Source: Blastocatellia bacterium (GTDB lineage Bacteria; Acidobacteriota; Blastocatellia; RBC074). From it: a stretch of 58,562 nucleotides of DNA. The stretch is taken from positions 1 through 58,562 of the forward strand of contig JAEUQN010000022.1 in the NCBI GenBank assembly GCA_016789725.1, written 5' to 3'. The notes below the pieces were generated by a model that saw only the letters and a program-made list of their open reading frames with translations, was not told the DNA's origin and did not search any database. The translations under genes were made by a program, and so were the position numbers. Of the stretch, positions 35,996 to 44,331 are shown piece after piece; within the stretch, counting starts at the first letter, position 1; every line of letters starts with the position of its first letter.

Positions 35996-36100
35996 GGTGA
36001 TCGGTGGCTGGTGGTCGGTGATCGGTGGTAAATTACTTTTTGAACTGTGAACTTTATTCAAGACTGTAGCACAATCGGCCACCAGTCACCGACCGCCATC
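35996..36100. repeat. TGGTCGGTGG-type palindromic repeat, copy A
   Basis: A left arm at 35996-36028, rich in GGTCGGTGATCGGTGG, is answered by an inverted arm at 36077-36100 (GGCCACCAGTCACCGACCGC). The same arm words recur at 39308-39386, 48836-48915 and 58478-58509. Confidence 0.75.
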
Positions 36101-36104
36101 AGTC

Positions 36105-37472
36105 TTAATTCTTCCGTTGCCGGGCCTGAATTTCCCACGTCCGAATGCGGTCTTTGTACGTGTCGTAGCGGTTCATGGTCGGCAACGGCAGCGCGCTGTC
36201 GGAATTGCCGCTCCATCGCCGGGCAAAATAGACGGATTCGTAAATGCGCCCGATTTCGTAGTCACGACTAATGCGCAGCGCGAGCGCGTAATCTTCGCCA
36301 TAGCTCACATTCGGCAACCCGATGCCGCGCAAAACGGCAACGTCAAATGCACGTGGAGCGCCGAGTCCATTAATGCGTAGCGCGTTGTTGCGTCCGTTGT
36401 CGCGCGTCCATTCTTTGTGGTCAATCAGGCCGGGCGGCAATTCGTTCAGATCGAAGTCTACGGTCGTGTATGAACCAATAATCATCGCGTAATGACCGCG
36501 CTCAAATTCCGCGACAATTTTGGCGAGCGTTTGGTCGTCGGTGTAAATATCGTCAGAATCCAATTGTATGGCGTAGCGACCGCAGTACGATGAATACACG
36601 CCTTCGTTCCAGCAACCACCAATGCCGTAATCGGTGCGCTCCGGGATCAAATGAATCACGCGCGCATCGTTGGCGGAGAGTTCTTTGAGCATTGTGGTTG
36701 TGCCGTCGGTCGAATGATTGTCCACAACGATCACATTGAAATCGAAATCCGTCTTTTGCGACAAGACACTGCGCACCGCGTCAGCGACAGTCTTTTCCCG
36801 ATTGCGCACGGGAATAATGACGCTGGCTTTGACGGGAAACGATTCGTGGCTTTCGGGGACGCTCGCAAAGTTTGGCTCCAGAAAAGCGCCAGTGCGTTTG
36901 AGGTGCTCGGTGGCAATCTGCTCCATCTCAATTTGGTAAGCCCGATTGCGAGGGTCAACATAATCGAAAATCTTTTCGCCGCTTGCGCGAGCATCCAGAA
37001 CCGAACGCGTGTACAGTGGTTCCGGCACACGCAGGATTTCGTTCTCAATCGAAAGCTTCAAGCGCAAATCATACAGCCCGCCCCATTGCAATTCGTTCGG
37101 AATCTGACCGTGTTTGACGAGCGCCGCCAAGGCCGCCGAACGCGAAAGCAGAATCACCGAACCGAAGTCAAAATTGTCGCGGATCGAACCAAGCTGGTAA
37201 TCAATCAGCGGGTGGTCGGTTGTTTCGCCTTTGTCATTGACTTCGCGGAAGTCGGAATAAAGCCACGCCGCGCCCGTGTCGTCCGCGAGTTGCACGAATC
37301 GTTCGACCGTGCGTGCGCCGAGCATAATCGCGCTACCTGCCAGTGTAAGCAGCAAATAGTCGGACTGAATATCGGCCAGCAAATCGTTGATCGCTTCGCC
37401 CGGCAGGTTTGCCGCTATGGTGATTTCCTGCACGCGCGGATGAGATGAATTGGTAACAAATACTGTGTTCAT
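36105..37472 (-). CDS. Family 2 glycosyltransferase
   Basis: A 455-residue cytosolic glycosyltransferase. The GT-A domain lies in the C-terminal half: KASVIIPVRNREKTVADAVR at about 213, IVVDNHSTDGTT, then the metal-binding QLDSDDIYTD and the later GEDYALALRI acidic site. The N-terminal 200 residues resemble a second, degenerate GT-A fold (LLLTLAGSAIMLGARTVERF, then WLYSDFREVN) that lacks a clear D-x-D, so it may be structural. The start codon overlaps the stop of the DUF1460 gene by four bases (ATGA), which means translational coupling. Donor and acceptor sugars are unknown. Confidence 0.85.
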   Translation of the reverse strand: MNTVFVTNSSHPRVQEITIAANLPGEAINDLLADIQSDYLLLTLAGSAIMLGARTVERFVQLADDTGAAWLYSDFREVNDKGETTDHPLIDYQLGSIRDNFDFGSVILLSRSAALAALVKHGQIPNELQWGGLYDLRLKLSIENEILRVPEPLYTRSVLDARASGEKIFDYVDPRNRAYQIEMEQIATEHLKRTGAFLEPNFASVPESHESFPVKASVIIPVRNREKTVADAVRSVLSQKTDFDFNVIVVDNHSTDGTTTMLKELSANDARVIHLIPERTDYGIGGCWNEGVYSSYCGRYAIQLDSDDIYTDDQTLAKIVAEFERGHYAMIIGSYTTVDFDLNELPPGLIDHKEWTRDNGRNNALRINGLGAPRAFDVAVLRGIGLPNVSYGEDYALALRISRDYEIGRIYESVYFARRWSGNSDSALPLPTMNRYDTYKDRIRTWEIQARQRKN

Positions 37473-38179
37473 GATTTTGCAATTGGTTCCTTCGGTCTAG
37501 CCACGATGAATCCCGGCATTGTATTCACTTTTACAAATTCTGCTAGTTCTTGTTCGACTACGCCGCCTTTGCTTTTTGCCGAATGGCGCACCATTAGTTT
37601 GCCGTCTACCCAAACCAACAGGCCGACGTGAAACGTGTCCAAGCCTTTGCGCGTTGAGGCGAAATAGATTAAGTCGCCGTCTCGAAAGCGTTTGCTGACT
37701 TTGTTGAGTTTGCGTTTCGGGAAATAGCGATAAGTGATCGTGCGCGGCGCGAAGCATTGCAGGAAGCTAATTTCCTTGGTGCGCGTCAGCGTGTCTTCGC
37801 CGCGTGTGACGTCGGTGAAAGCGCCCCGCTTAAGGTGGTATTTGCTCCAATCGGTCGTGTAATGCAGCCGGTCTTTCCATTGGATGTTGCCATTGCGATA
37901 GCGAATTTCGCGTAGGAGATCATTAACTTCCTCGGCCTTTTTCGCCCACGCGAGCGCCAGACAGGTTTCCAGATAGGTCACGCAATCGAAGCCGTCATAG
38001 GTCGCGGTGAAGACTTCGGGCTCTGTGTCGGAGCCAATCAGCGGGCCGATGATATACGGTTTGCCAATGAATTGGGCGCTGATGAATTTCAGGCGTGCGC
38101 CGATGGTGGGAAATTGGGATGAGGCTTTAAGAATTTGTTGTGTGAGTTTGCGGTCGAGCTTTTGACCTTTGCGTGTCAC
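37469..38179 (-). CDS. DUF1460 protein (NlpC/P60-like amidase)
   Basis: A 236-residue protein of the DUF1460 group, a cysteine-peptidase-like fold related to NlpC/P60. The likely nucleophile is the Cys in FDCVTYLETC (about residue 67) and a His lies in the segment DTFHVGLLVWVDG, about 110 residues later. Family members are called N-acetylmuramoyl-L-alanine-amidase-like and are thought to cut peptidoglycan stem peptides. No signal peptide is evident, which would put the enzyme in the cytosol, as for muropeptide recycling. First gene of the group; the glycosyltransferase gene overlaps its end by four bases. Confidence 0.75.
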   Translation of the reverse strand: MTRKGQKLDRKLTQQILKASSQFPTIGARLKFISAQFIGKPYIIGPLIGSDTEPEVFTATYDGFDCVTYLETCLALAWAKKAEEVNDLLREIRYRNGNIQWKDRLHYTTDWSKYHLKRGAFTDVTRGEDTLTRTKEISFLQCFAPRTITYRYFPKRKLNKVSKRFRDGDLIYFASTRKGLDTFHVGLLVWVDGKLMVRHSAKSKGGVVEQELAEFVKVNTMPGFIVARPKEPIAKS

Positions 38180-38349
38180 GTGCTGATCCTTTCAATCGAT
38201 GATAATTCCTAGAGAATCGGCAGTATGCCTCAGCTTCTTCCCTGAAGAAAGCGATTTCCCCCCCAAGCGCAGAGCGTGGCTCGCAGCGCCGCAGAACAGG
38301 AAGTTGTAGGTAGGTGCAACCGAAAAAATGCGTCCTGTGAAACCCAGCC

Positions 38350-38378
38350 TTGACACTGGATTTTGAAATCCATATTCT
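38350..38378 (+). promoter_or_regulatory. Sigma-70-type promoter of rplM-rpsI
   Basis: A perfect TTGACA (38350-38355), a 17-nt spacer and TATTCT (38373-38378) lie about 45 nt before the rplM start codon. The predicted transcript would have a short leader. Confidence 0.65.
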
Positions 38379-38420
38379 TACCGCTTGTTTTTTTGACGCT
38401 ATTTACGGAGATTTCTATCT

Positions 38421-38855
38421 ATGTCAACTTACTTTCCGAGCGGCAACGGCCTAGAGAGCCAGAGAAAATGGTACGTGATTGATGCGGATGGCGCGACTGT
38501 GGGGCGTGTAGCCTCTAAGGTTGCCAACATCCTGATGGGCAAAACCAAGCCGACGTACACGCCATTTCTCGACACGGGAGATCACGTGATTATCCTGAAC
38601 GCTGCTAAAGTTGTTTTTAAAGGCAATAAGCTCAACGACAAAATGTATCATCATCACACAGGCTATCCTGGCGGTTTGAAGAGTATCAGCGCCCGCGATC
38701 AGCTTGCCAAGCATCCTGAGCGCATTTTAGAAAGCGCGATCAAAGGGATGTTGCCCAAGACCAAAATGGGACGTGCGATGGCCAAGAAATTAAAAATCTA
38801 CGCCGGGGCAGAACATCATCACGGGGCCCAAAAGCCAGAAGCGTTGAGCGTGTAG
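38421..38855 (+). CDS. rplM: 50S ribosomal protein L13
   Basis: 144 residues of uL13, an early-assembling protein of the large subunit. Conserved stretches include [32 protein letters not shown] and [10 protein letters not shown]. Length is normal. A GGAG site precedes the ATG. rpsI follows after 53 nt, the usual bacterial pair. Confidence 0.97.
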   Translation: MSTYFPSGNGLESQRKWYVIDADGATVGRVASKVANILMGKTKPTYTPFLDTGDHVIILNAAKVVFKGNKLNDKMYHHHTGYPGGLKSISARDQLAKHPERILESAIKGMLPKTKMGRAMAKKLKIYAGAEHHHGAQKPEALSV

Positions 38856-38908
38856 TTGTAATTTGTCAGCAGGCACTCCCGCCTGTTTTGTACATTTGAG
38901 GAGCAAAC

Positions 38909-39301
38909 GTGGCAGATATCCAGTATTACGGAACCGGACGACGCAAAAGCGCAACGGCGCGTGTTTACCTGCGGCCCGGCAAAGGTGAGTTCAAAGTCAA
39001 CAAACGGGCAATTGAAGCCTATTTCCCCAACGAAACCCTGCGGATGATTATCCGACAGCCGCTTCAAATGACTGACACCCTCAATAAGCTTGATGTGCTG
39101 GTCAATGTGGACGGCGGCGGGATGGCCGGGCAGGCGGGAGCGGTGCGTCATGGCATTGCTCGTGCGTTGCTGGAATTCAATAGCGAATTGCGCAAGAAGT
39201 TAAAACGGGCTGGCCTGTTGACTCGAGACCCCCGCGCCAAAGAGCGTAAGAAATACGGGCAGAAGGGCGCGCGCAAGCGGTTCCAATTCTCGAAACGATA
39301 A
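38909..39301 (+). CDS. rpsI: 30S ribosomal protein S9
   Basis: 130 residues of uS9, starting at a GTG behind a GAGGAG site. The family signatures [19 protein letters not shown] and [20 protein letters not shown] are clear, and the tail ends in the basic KRFQFSKR that reaches the P-site tRNA. Cotranscribed with rplM. A palindromic repeat follows before rpsB. Confidence 0.97.
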   Translation: MADIQYYGTGRRKSATARVYLRPGKGEFKVNKRAIEAYFPNETLRMIIRQPLQMTDTLNKLDVLVNVDGGGMAGQAGAVRHGIARALLEFNSELRKKLKRAGLLTRDPRAKERKKYGQKGARKRFQFSKR

Positions 39302-39307
39302 TTTTTG

Positions 39308-39386
39308 GGTGGTTAGTAATTGGTGGTCGGTGGGCCGCAAGAGAACTCCTCTTGAATCGGCCACCAGCCACCAACTACCAGCTACC
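39308..39386. repeat. TGGTCGGTGG-type palindromic repeat, copy B
   Basis: Arms 39308-39336 (GGTGGTTAGTAATTGGTGG...) and 39359-39386 (inverted: GGCCACCAGCCACCAACTAC...) with a 22-nt loop between rpsI and rpsB. There is no following T-tract in either direction. Confidence 0.75.
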
Positions 39387-39480
39387 ATAATCCATTGCCA
39401 ATTCCTGTTTGGTTGTTCGTCTGATCCCGAACCACGAATTGGCGAGTACATTAAACCAATCCATTTAGAGGAGAATCGTT

Positions 39481-40530
39481 TTGGCAACAGTAACAATGAA
39501 AGAATTGCTCGAAGCTGGCGTTCACTTTGGCCACCAAGTGCGACGCTGGAATCCGAAGATGAAGGAGTATATCTTCGGCGAACGCAACGGCATTTATATT
39601 ATTGACCTGCAAAAAACGCAGCGCATGTTTAAGGAAGCGCTCAAGTATGTCACCGGAATTGCGAGCGAAGGTAGCGACAAAATCTTCCTCTTCGTTGGCA
39701 CCAAGCGACAAGCACAGGACGCGATCAAAGAAGAGGCCGTGCGTTGCAATCAGTATTACATCAATCAACGCTGGCTCGGCGGATTATTAACGAACTTCCA
39801 GACGATTCAAAAGTCCATCAAACGGTATAAAGAAATCGAGGCGATGCAGGCTGATGGCCGTATTGACCAATATGCCAAGAAAGAACGGTTGCAAATTGAG
39901 CGTGAGCGGCTGGCTTTAGAGAAAAACCTTTCTGGCATTAAAGAAATGCGCCGTTTGCCCGATGCCATCTTCATCATTGACACCAATAAGGAAGAAATTG
40001 CAGTCAAGGAAGCAAATCGGCTCAATATCCCGGTGGTCGCAGTTGTAGATACCAATTGCAATCCTGACGGGATTAGCCAGATTATTCCAGGCAACGATGA
40101 TGCCTTGCGAGCGGTGAGGCTCTTTGCGGCACGCATTGCTGATGCCATCGTTGAAGGCCAGGCCGTGGCGCAAGCCAAGGAAGCTGAAGAGGCCGCGATT
40201 CGTGCTGAGCAGGGAATTACGATGGAGCAGGCGGCTCCGCGTGATCGTCGTCCGCGTGGTGAAAGAGGCGAGCGAGGAGACAGAGGAGATCGCCGTGATC
40301 GTACGGATCGTGGAGATCGCCGTCCTCCGCGCGGAGATCGCCCGGATCGTCCTCTCCGCCAACGCACGGATATTCGCCCGGCATTGGGAACTCCTGCCGT
40401 TTCTGGCGTTGCTCCGGTTGAGGCCGCTGTGGTGCCGGCGGCACCTGTCCCAGAAGTTGCGCCAGTCGAAACGATCCCGGTTGAAGCTACTGTTCCCGCA
40501 CCGGAAACGTCTGAAACGAATGCAGCGTAG
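39481..40530 (+). CDS. rpsB: 30S ribosomal protein S2 with a long charged C-terminal extension
   Basis: uS2, which binds the back of the small subunit between head and body. It starts at TTG behind a GAGGAG site. Residues 1 to about 235 are normal S2 ([40 protein letters not shown]). The protein is 349 residues against about 240 in E. coli: from about residue 250 comes an Arg/Asp/Gly-rich stretch ([15 protein letters not shown] and more), then a Pro/Ala/Val-rich acidic tail to the end. The underlying DNA is also repetitive in GATCG- and GGAGA-type words, so the extension probably grew by slippage. It is followed by a strong terminator. Confidence 0.96.
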   Translation: MATVTMKELLEAGVHFGHQVRRWNPKMKEYIFGERNGIYIIDLQKTQRMFKEALKYVTGIASEGSDKIFLFVGTKRQAQDAIKEEAVRCNQYYINQRWLGGLLTNFQTIQKSIKRYKEIEAMQADGRIDQYAKKERLQIERERLALEKNLSGIKEMRRLPDAIFIIDTNKEEIAVKEANRLNIPVVAVVDTNCNPDGISQIIPGNDDALRAVRLFAARIADAIVEGQAVAQAKEAEEAAIRAEQGITMEQAAPRDRRPRGERGERGDRGDRRDRTDRGDRRPPRGDRPDRPLRQRTDIRPALGTPAVSGVAPVEAAVVPAAPVPEVAPVETIPVEATVPAPETSETNAA

Positions 40531-40556
40531 TTGAACGAATTACGACAACATCGAAT

Positions 40557-40597
40557 GGCGTAGCCCGTGCAGCAAGACATTGGCTACGCCGTTTTTC
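40557..40597 (+). terminator. Intrinsic terminator of rpsB
   Basis: A perfect 9-bp stem GGCGTAGCC/GGCTACGCC (40557-40565, 40582-40590) followed by GTTTTTC. It separates rpsB from tsf, or attenuates read-through. Confidence 0.85.
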
Positions 40598-40666
40598 TAA
40601 ATTGGCATTGATATTTTGTTTTGCGAGCAAAGAAAGTCACTTGCTCCCCAATCATCGGAGGAAATA

Positions 40667-41329
40667 ATGGAAGTTACAGCTCAAATGGTCAAAGCGTTGC
40701 GCGACAAAACGGGCGCGGGCATGGCTGATTGCAAAAGTGCTTTAGTCGAAGCTGAGGGCAATGAAGAAAAAGCCGTGGAAGTTTTACGGAAAAAAGGTCT
40801 CGCGCAGGCCGCCAAACGGGCCGGGCGCATTGCGGCGGAAGGCGTTGTTGGCTCCTACATCCACATGGGTGGCAAAGTGGGTGTGTTAGTCGAAGTCAAT
40901 TGCGAAACGGATTTCGTGGCACGTACGGAATCATTCCAGCAGTTTGTGAAAGATGTGGCGATGCACATTTGTGCTTCTGAACCGCGATATGTGACAAAAG
41001 AAGAAGTGCCTGCCGTAGAAGTTGAGAAGGAACGGGAAATTGCGCATGGACAGGCCACCGCCGATCCCAAAAATGCGAACAAGCCTGCCAACATTATCGA
41101 AAAGATGGTTGAGGGACGGCTTGCCAAATTCTTTACCGAAGCGGTTTTGCTTGAACAGCCTTTCGTAAAAGATCAAAGCATTACGATTGGGGAACTGGTC
41201 TCCAAGCTGACCGCCGAAACAGGCGAAAAGGTCACTGTTCGCCGCTTTACCCGCTACAAAATGGGTGAAGGTCTTGAAAAGCGATCAGAGGATTTCGCGG
41301 CAGAAGTTGCAGCCGTGATCAATCAATAA
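40667..41329 (+). CDS. tsf: Elongation factor Ts
   Basis: The nucleotide-exchange factor for EF-Tu. The ATG at 40667 has a GGAGG site five bases upstream; a longer frame is an artefact. The N-terminal UBA-like domain ([20 protein letters not shown]) and the core TDFVAR motif region ([19 protein letters not shown]) are intact. At 220 residues it is the short form, between the Thermus type and the 283-residue E. coli protein, with only a reduced second core subdomain. The order rpsB-tsf-pyrH-frr is classical. Confidence 0.96.
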   Translation: MEVTAQMVKALRDKTGAGMADCKSALVEAEGNEEKAVEVLRKKGLAQAAKRAGRIAAEGVVGSYIHMGGKVGVLVEVNCETDFVARTESFQQFVKDVAMHICASEPRYVTKEEVPAVEVEKEREIAHGQATADPKNANKPANIIEKMVEGRLAKFFTEAVLLEQPFVKDQSITIGELVSKLTAETGEKVTVRRFTRYKMGEGLEKRSEDFAAEVAAVINQ

Positions 41330-41407
41330 TCCAATTGGTAAGCGTTCTGGGGTGGGAATTTCATTTCTAAGCTTTCGACAATGAGTTTTCCGCCCCTACC
41401 CCCATTT

Positions 41408-42193
41408 ATGGCAAAAGCAAAATCCACCAAACAACCTGCCTATAAACGCATTCTCCTGAAAATCAGCGGTGAAGCGTTAATGGGCGATGTCAGCTACGGG
41501 ATTGATCCCAAGGTCATTCAGCGCATTGCTGGCGAGGTTAAAGAAATCTCGCAGCTTGGCGTTGAGGTCGCCCTCGTCGTCGGTGGGGGCAATATTTTTC
41601 GCGGTATTAAAGCGAGTGCTTCTGGCATGGATCGCGCCTCAGCCGATTACATGGGAATGCTGGCAACCGTGATGAACGCCATTGCCTTGCAGGACGGATT
41701 GGAAAAGCAGGGGTGTTTTACACGAGTGATGTCAGCCATCGAAATGCGGGAAGTGGCGGAACCCTTTATCCGTCGCCGCGCGGTACGCCATTTGGAAAAA
41801 CGCCGCATCGTGATTTTTGCCGCCGGCACAGGCAATCCATACTTCACCACCGATTCGGCTGCTGCCTTACGCGCGCTCGAAATCAAGGCGGATGTGATTA
41901 TGAAAGCCACCAGTGTCAGCGGTATTTATACAGCTGACCCACGCATAGATGCGACTGCGACGAAAATTGAAGAACTAAGCTACATGCGCGTGCTGCGCGA
42001 TGAATTGAAAGTGATGGATGCTTCGGCGATTTCACTTTGCAAAGATAATGGTTTGCCGATCATTGTGTTTGATATGACCATTCCTGGCAACATCAAGCGA
42101 GTCGTGCTAGGCGAAAAAGTCGGGTCTATCGTACACGATTTAACGGATGCCCCAGTGGTGAAAGGAAAAGCTGCAAAATCAGGTCGTAAGTAA
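41408..42193 (+). CDS. pyrH: Uridylate kinase (UMP kinase)
   Basis: Hexameric UMP kinase of the amino-acid-kinase fold, making UDP from UMP and ATP. Motifs: [14 protein letters not shown] at the phosphate loop, [10 protein letters not shown], and the ATP/UMP segment [20 protein letters not shown] choose the ATG at 41408 ([10 protein letters not shown]); an in-frame ATG nine codons upstream is possible, and neither has a good ribosome site. frr follows after 15 nt. Confidence 0.95.
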   Translation: MAKAKSTKQPAYKRILLKISGEALMGDVSYGIDPKVIQRIAGEVKEISQLGVEVALVVGGGNIFRGIKASASGMDRASADYMGMLATVMNAIALQDGLEKQGCFTRVMSAIEMREVAEPFIRRRAVRHLEKRRIVIFAAGTGNPYFTTDSAAALRALEIKADVIMKATSVSGIYTADPRIDATATKIEELSYMRVLRDELKVMDASAISLCKDNGLPIIVFDMTIPGNIKRVVLGEKVGSIVHDLTDAPVVKGKAAKSGRK

Positions 42194-42208
42194 AATAGGA
42201 GCCTTCTT

Positions 42209-42766
42209 ATGATTAAAGAAATCACCAATGACACCAAGTTGCGGATGGAACATACGATTGAAGATTTTCGCAAAAAGCTGACGAGTGTTCGTACCGGACG
42301 CGCTTCGACGGGCTTGTTGGATAACATTCACGTGGAATATTACGGTTCGCCGATGCCGCTGAATCAGGTTGCTACCGTTCATGCCGTTGATGCCGCAATG
42401 CTGACGGTCCAGCCCTTTGATCCGACGATGATCGGGCCGATTGAAAAAGCCATTCGCACCTCTGATCTCGGCATCAATCCGTCCAATGATGGCAAGCTGA
42501 TCCGTTTGCCAATTCCGCCCTTAACTGAAGAGCGGCGCAAGCAGATGGTCAAAGGCATTCACGAACTGGCCGAAGAGCACAAGACCGCTGTTCGCAACAT
42601 TCGCCGCGATGCCAACGACAAACTTAAAAAGGCGCTCAAGGATAAACAGATTTCTGAAGACGAAGAAAAGGGTGGATTAGACCAGGTTCAGAAACTTACC
42701 GATCAGTTCATCACCAAAATTACGGAACTAAGCAAACACAAAGAAGATGAGATCATGAAGGTCTAG
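42209..42766 (+). CDS. frr: Ribosome recycling factor
   Basis: 185 residues, the normal length. RRF splits post-termination ribosomes with EF-G. The signatures [40 protein letters not shown] and the three-helix bundle segment [19 protein letters not shown] are clear. An AGGAGCC site precedes the ATG. It ends in TAG, one of several genes here that use that stop. Confidence 0.97.
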   Translation: MIKEITNDTKLRMEHTIEDFRKKLTSVRTGRASTGLLDNIHVEYYGSPMPLNQVATVHAVDAAMLTVQPFDPTMIGPIEKAIRTSDLGINPSNDGKLIRLPIPPLTEERRKQMVKGIHELAEEHKTAVRNIRRDANDKLKKALKDKQISEDEEKGGLDQVQKLTDQFITKITELSKHKEDEIMKV

Positions 42767-42805
42767 CAATTTTGGATTTTGCCTGGCCAGAGCGTACCAT
42801 CTACG

Positions 42806-42834
42806 TTGCCTGTCGCCGCTTGTTTTGTTAGCAT
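42806..42834 (+). promoter_or_regulatory. Candidate promoter of tRNA-Gly
   Basis: TTGCCT (42806-42811), 17-nt spacer, TAGCAT (42829-42834), about 18 nt before the mature tRNA 5' end. Confidence 0.45.
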
Positions 42835-42852
42835 CGCGGCATTGACAACTGA

Positions 42853-42927
<75 letters not shown>

Positions 42928-43009
42928 TTTCTTGTTCTTGAGTTTCCCATCTTAAATTTCAAACCCCTTGCTACTACAGCTTTCCTGCGCACTAGGCTAC
43001 AATCCACGC

Positions 43010-44062
43010 GTGAATATTCTGCTTGGAAAAACCGAAAGTGAATTAATGGAATTGGCGCAGGATTTGGGCGAAAAGCCATTTCGCGGCAAACAGCTTTATA
43101 AATCACTTTATGCCCGCCGCATCTTGACGCTTGATGCCATTACCGAGCTTGCCAAACCGCTGCGCGACAAGCTTGCCGCCACATCACACATCACGGAAAC
43201 CACCATTGCCAATGTGTTCAATTCGACCGATGGCACGCGCCGCTATTTGCTCAAACTCGGCGATGGCAAAGAAGTCGAAGCCGTATTTATTCCCGAAGAA
43301 AACCGCGACACGATTTGTATTAGCTGTCAGGTTGGTTGTGCTGTTGGCTGTGCATTTTGTATGACCGCGCAACTCGGCATCAAACGCAATATGACCGCAG
43401 GCGAAATCGTTTCGCAAGTCATCCTCGTCCTGAACGAAGTCTACGGCGCAGGCGAAAGAGCGCCGCATCGCACGAATCTGGTGTTTATGGGCATGGGCGA
43501 GAGCTTTTTGAATTACGACGAAGTGATGAAGGCGATTCGGCTGCTCTGCGATGAAAAAGGGCTGAACATTCATCCCAAGCGCATCACGGTTTCGACGTCA
43601 GGCATCGTCCCCAAAATCAACGAATTTGCACAGGAAGAAGTCCGTCCTCGCCTGGCTGTTTCGCTTTCCGGCACAACCGATGAACAGCGCACAAAATTGA
43701 TTCCCCTGAATAAACGTTACGGAATAGGTGAACTGATGACGGCGCTGCAAAATTACACATTGGGACGGCGCGAGAAAGTCACCTTTGAATATGTGATGCT
43801 GGATGGCATCAACGACAGCGATGAGGATGCACAACGACTTGTGAAACTGATTCGTCGGTATCAATTGCACGCGATGGTAAATTTGATTCCGCACAATCCT
43901 GCACCGGAGTTACCCTTCGCCTCTTCGCCAATGTCACGCATTTTGCGCTTCCAGAATATTCTCGTTGAAAATGGCGTCGTCACGTTTATTCGGCGTCCGC
44001 GCGGGCAGGATATTTCGGCAGCTTGTGGGCAATTGGCCGCACGGCAACAGGCTGCGAAATAG
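43010..44062 (+). CDS. rlmN: Dual-specificity 23S rRNA A2503 / tRNA A37 methyltransferase
   Basis: A radical-SAM enzyme that makes 2-methyladenosine at A2503 of 23S rRNA and A37 of some tRNAs. From the GTG at 43010 it is 350 residues, the family length; the frame can be extended to 42968 but the extra 14 residues are not family-like. The Fe-S cluster motif is C-x3-C-x2-C at Cys110, 114, 117 (CAVGCAFC). The methylated Cys is Cys339 in ISAACGQLA near the end, and the other catalytic Cys may be Cys106 or an equivalent. Follows tRNA-Gly on the same strand. Confidence 0.94.
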   Translation: MNILLGKTESELMELAQDLGEKPFRGKQLYKSLYARRILTLDAITELAKPLRDKLAATSHITETTIANVFNSTDGTRRYLLKLGDGKEVEAVFIPEENRDTICISCQVGCAVGCAFCMTAQLGIKRNMTAGEIVSQVILVLNEVYGAGERAPHRTNLVFMGMGESFLNYDEVMKAIRLLCDEKGLNIHPKRITVSTSGIVPKINEFAQEEVRPRLAVSLSGTTDEQRTKLIPLNKRYGIGELMTALQNYTLGRREKVTFEYVMLDGINDSDEDAQRLVKLIRRYQLHAMVNLIPHNPAPELPFASSPMSRILRFQNILVENGVVTFIRRPRGQDISAACGQLAARQQAAK

Positions 44063-44069
44063 AGGCAGT

Positions 44070-44324
44070 ATGAAGATTTACCTTTATCCATTGGGCGGAA
44101 CGTTTCTTGGAGTAGTTGTGGGGCTTGACGCCTATTGGCACGACCTACAAGTCATGAAGAACTCCTGGTGTGGTGGTTATGTGATGCTATCGCTAGAGCA
44201 ATCGTTGATATTCTTTGGTGTCGTAGGGCTTATTATAGGATTACTCGTAGCCGCACTCGTAAAGAGTACCTATCGCGGAAAGCTGTTGCACCGCTCATCA
44301 GATGTATCGCGGTCAAATCAATAA
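44070..44324 (+). CDS. Small two-helix membrane protein
   Basis: An 84-residue protein of unknown role between rlmN and nadB: it starts eight nt after the rlmN stop behind an AGAGG site and ends seven nt before nadB, so the three are likely cotranscribed. Two hydrophobic helices are visible (LGGTFLGVVVGLDAYW and LIFFGVVGLIIGLLVAALV), with a short cytosolic basic tail. I do not recognise a family. Confidence 0.55.
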   Translation: MKIYLYPLGGTFLGVVVGLDAYWHDLQVMKNSWCGGYVMLSLEQSLIFFGVVGLIIGLLVAALVKSTYRGKLLHRSSDVSRSNQ

Positions 44325-44331
44325 GATACTT

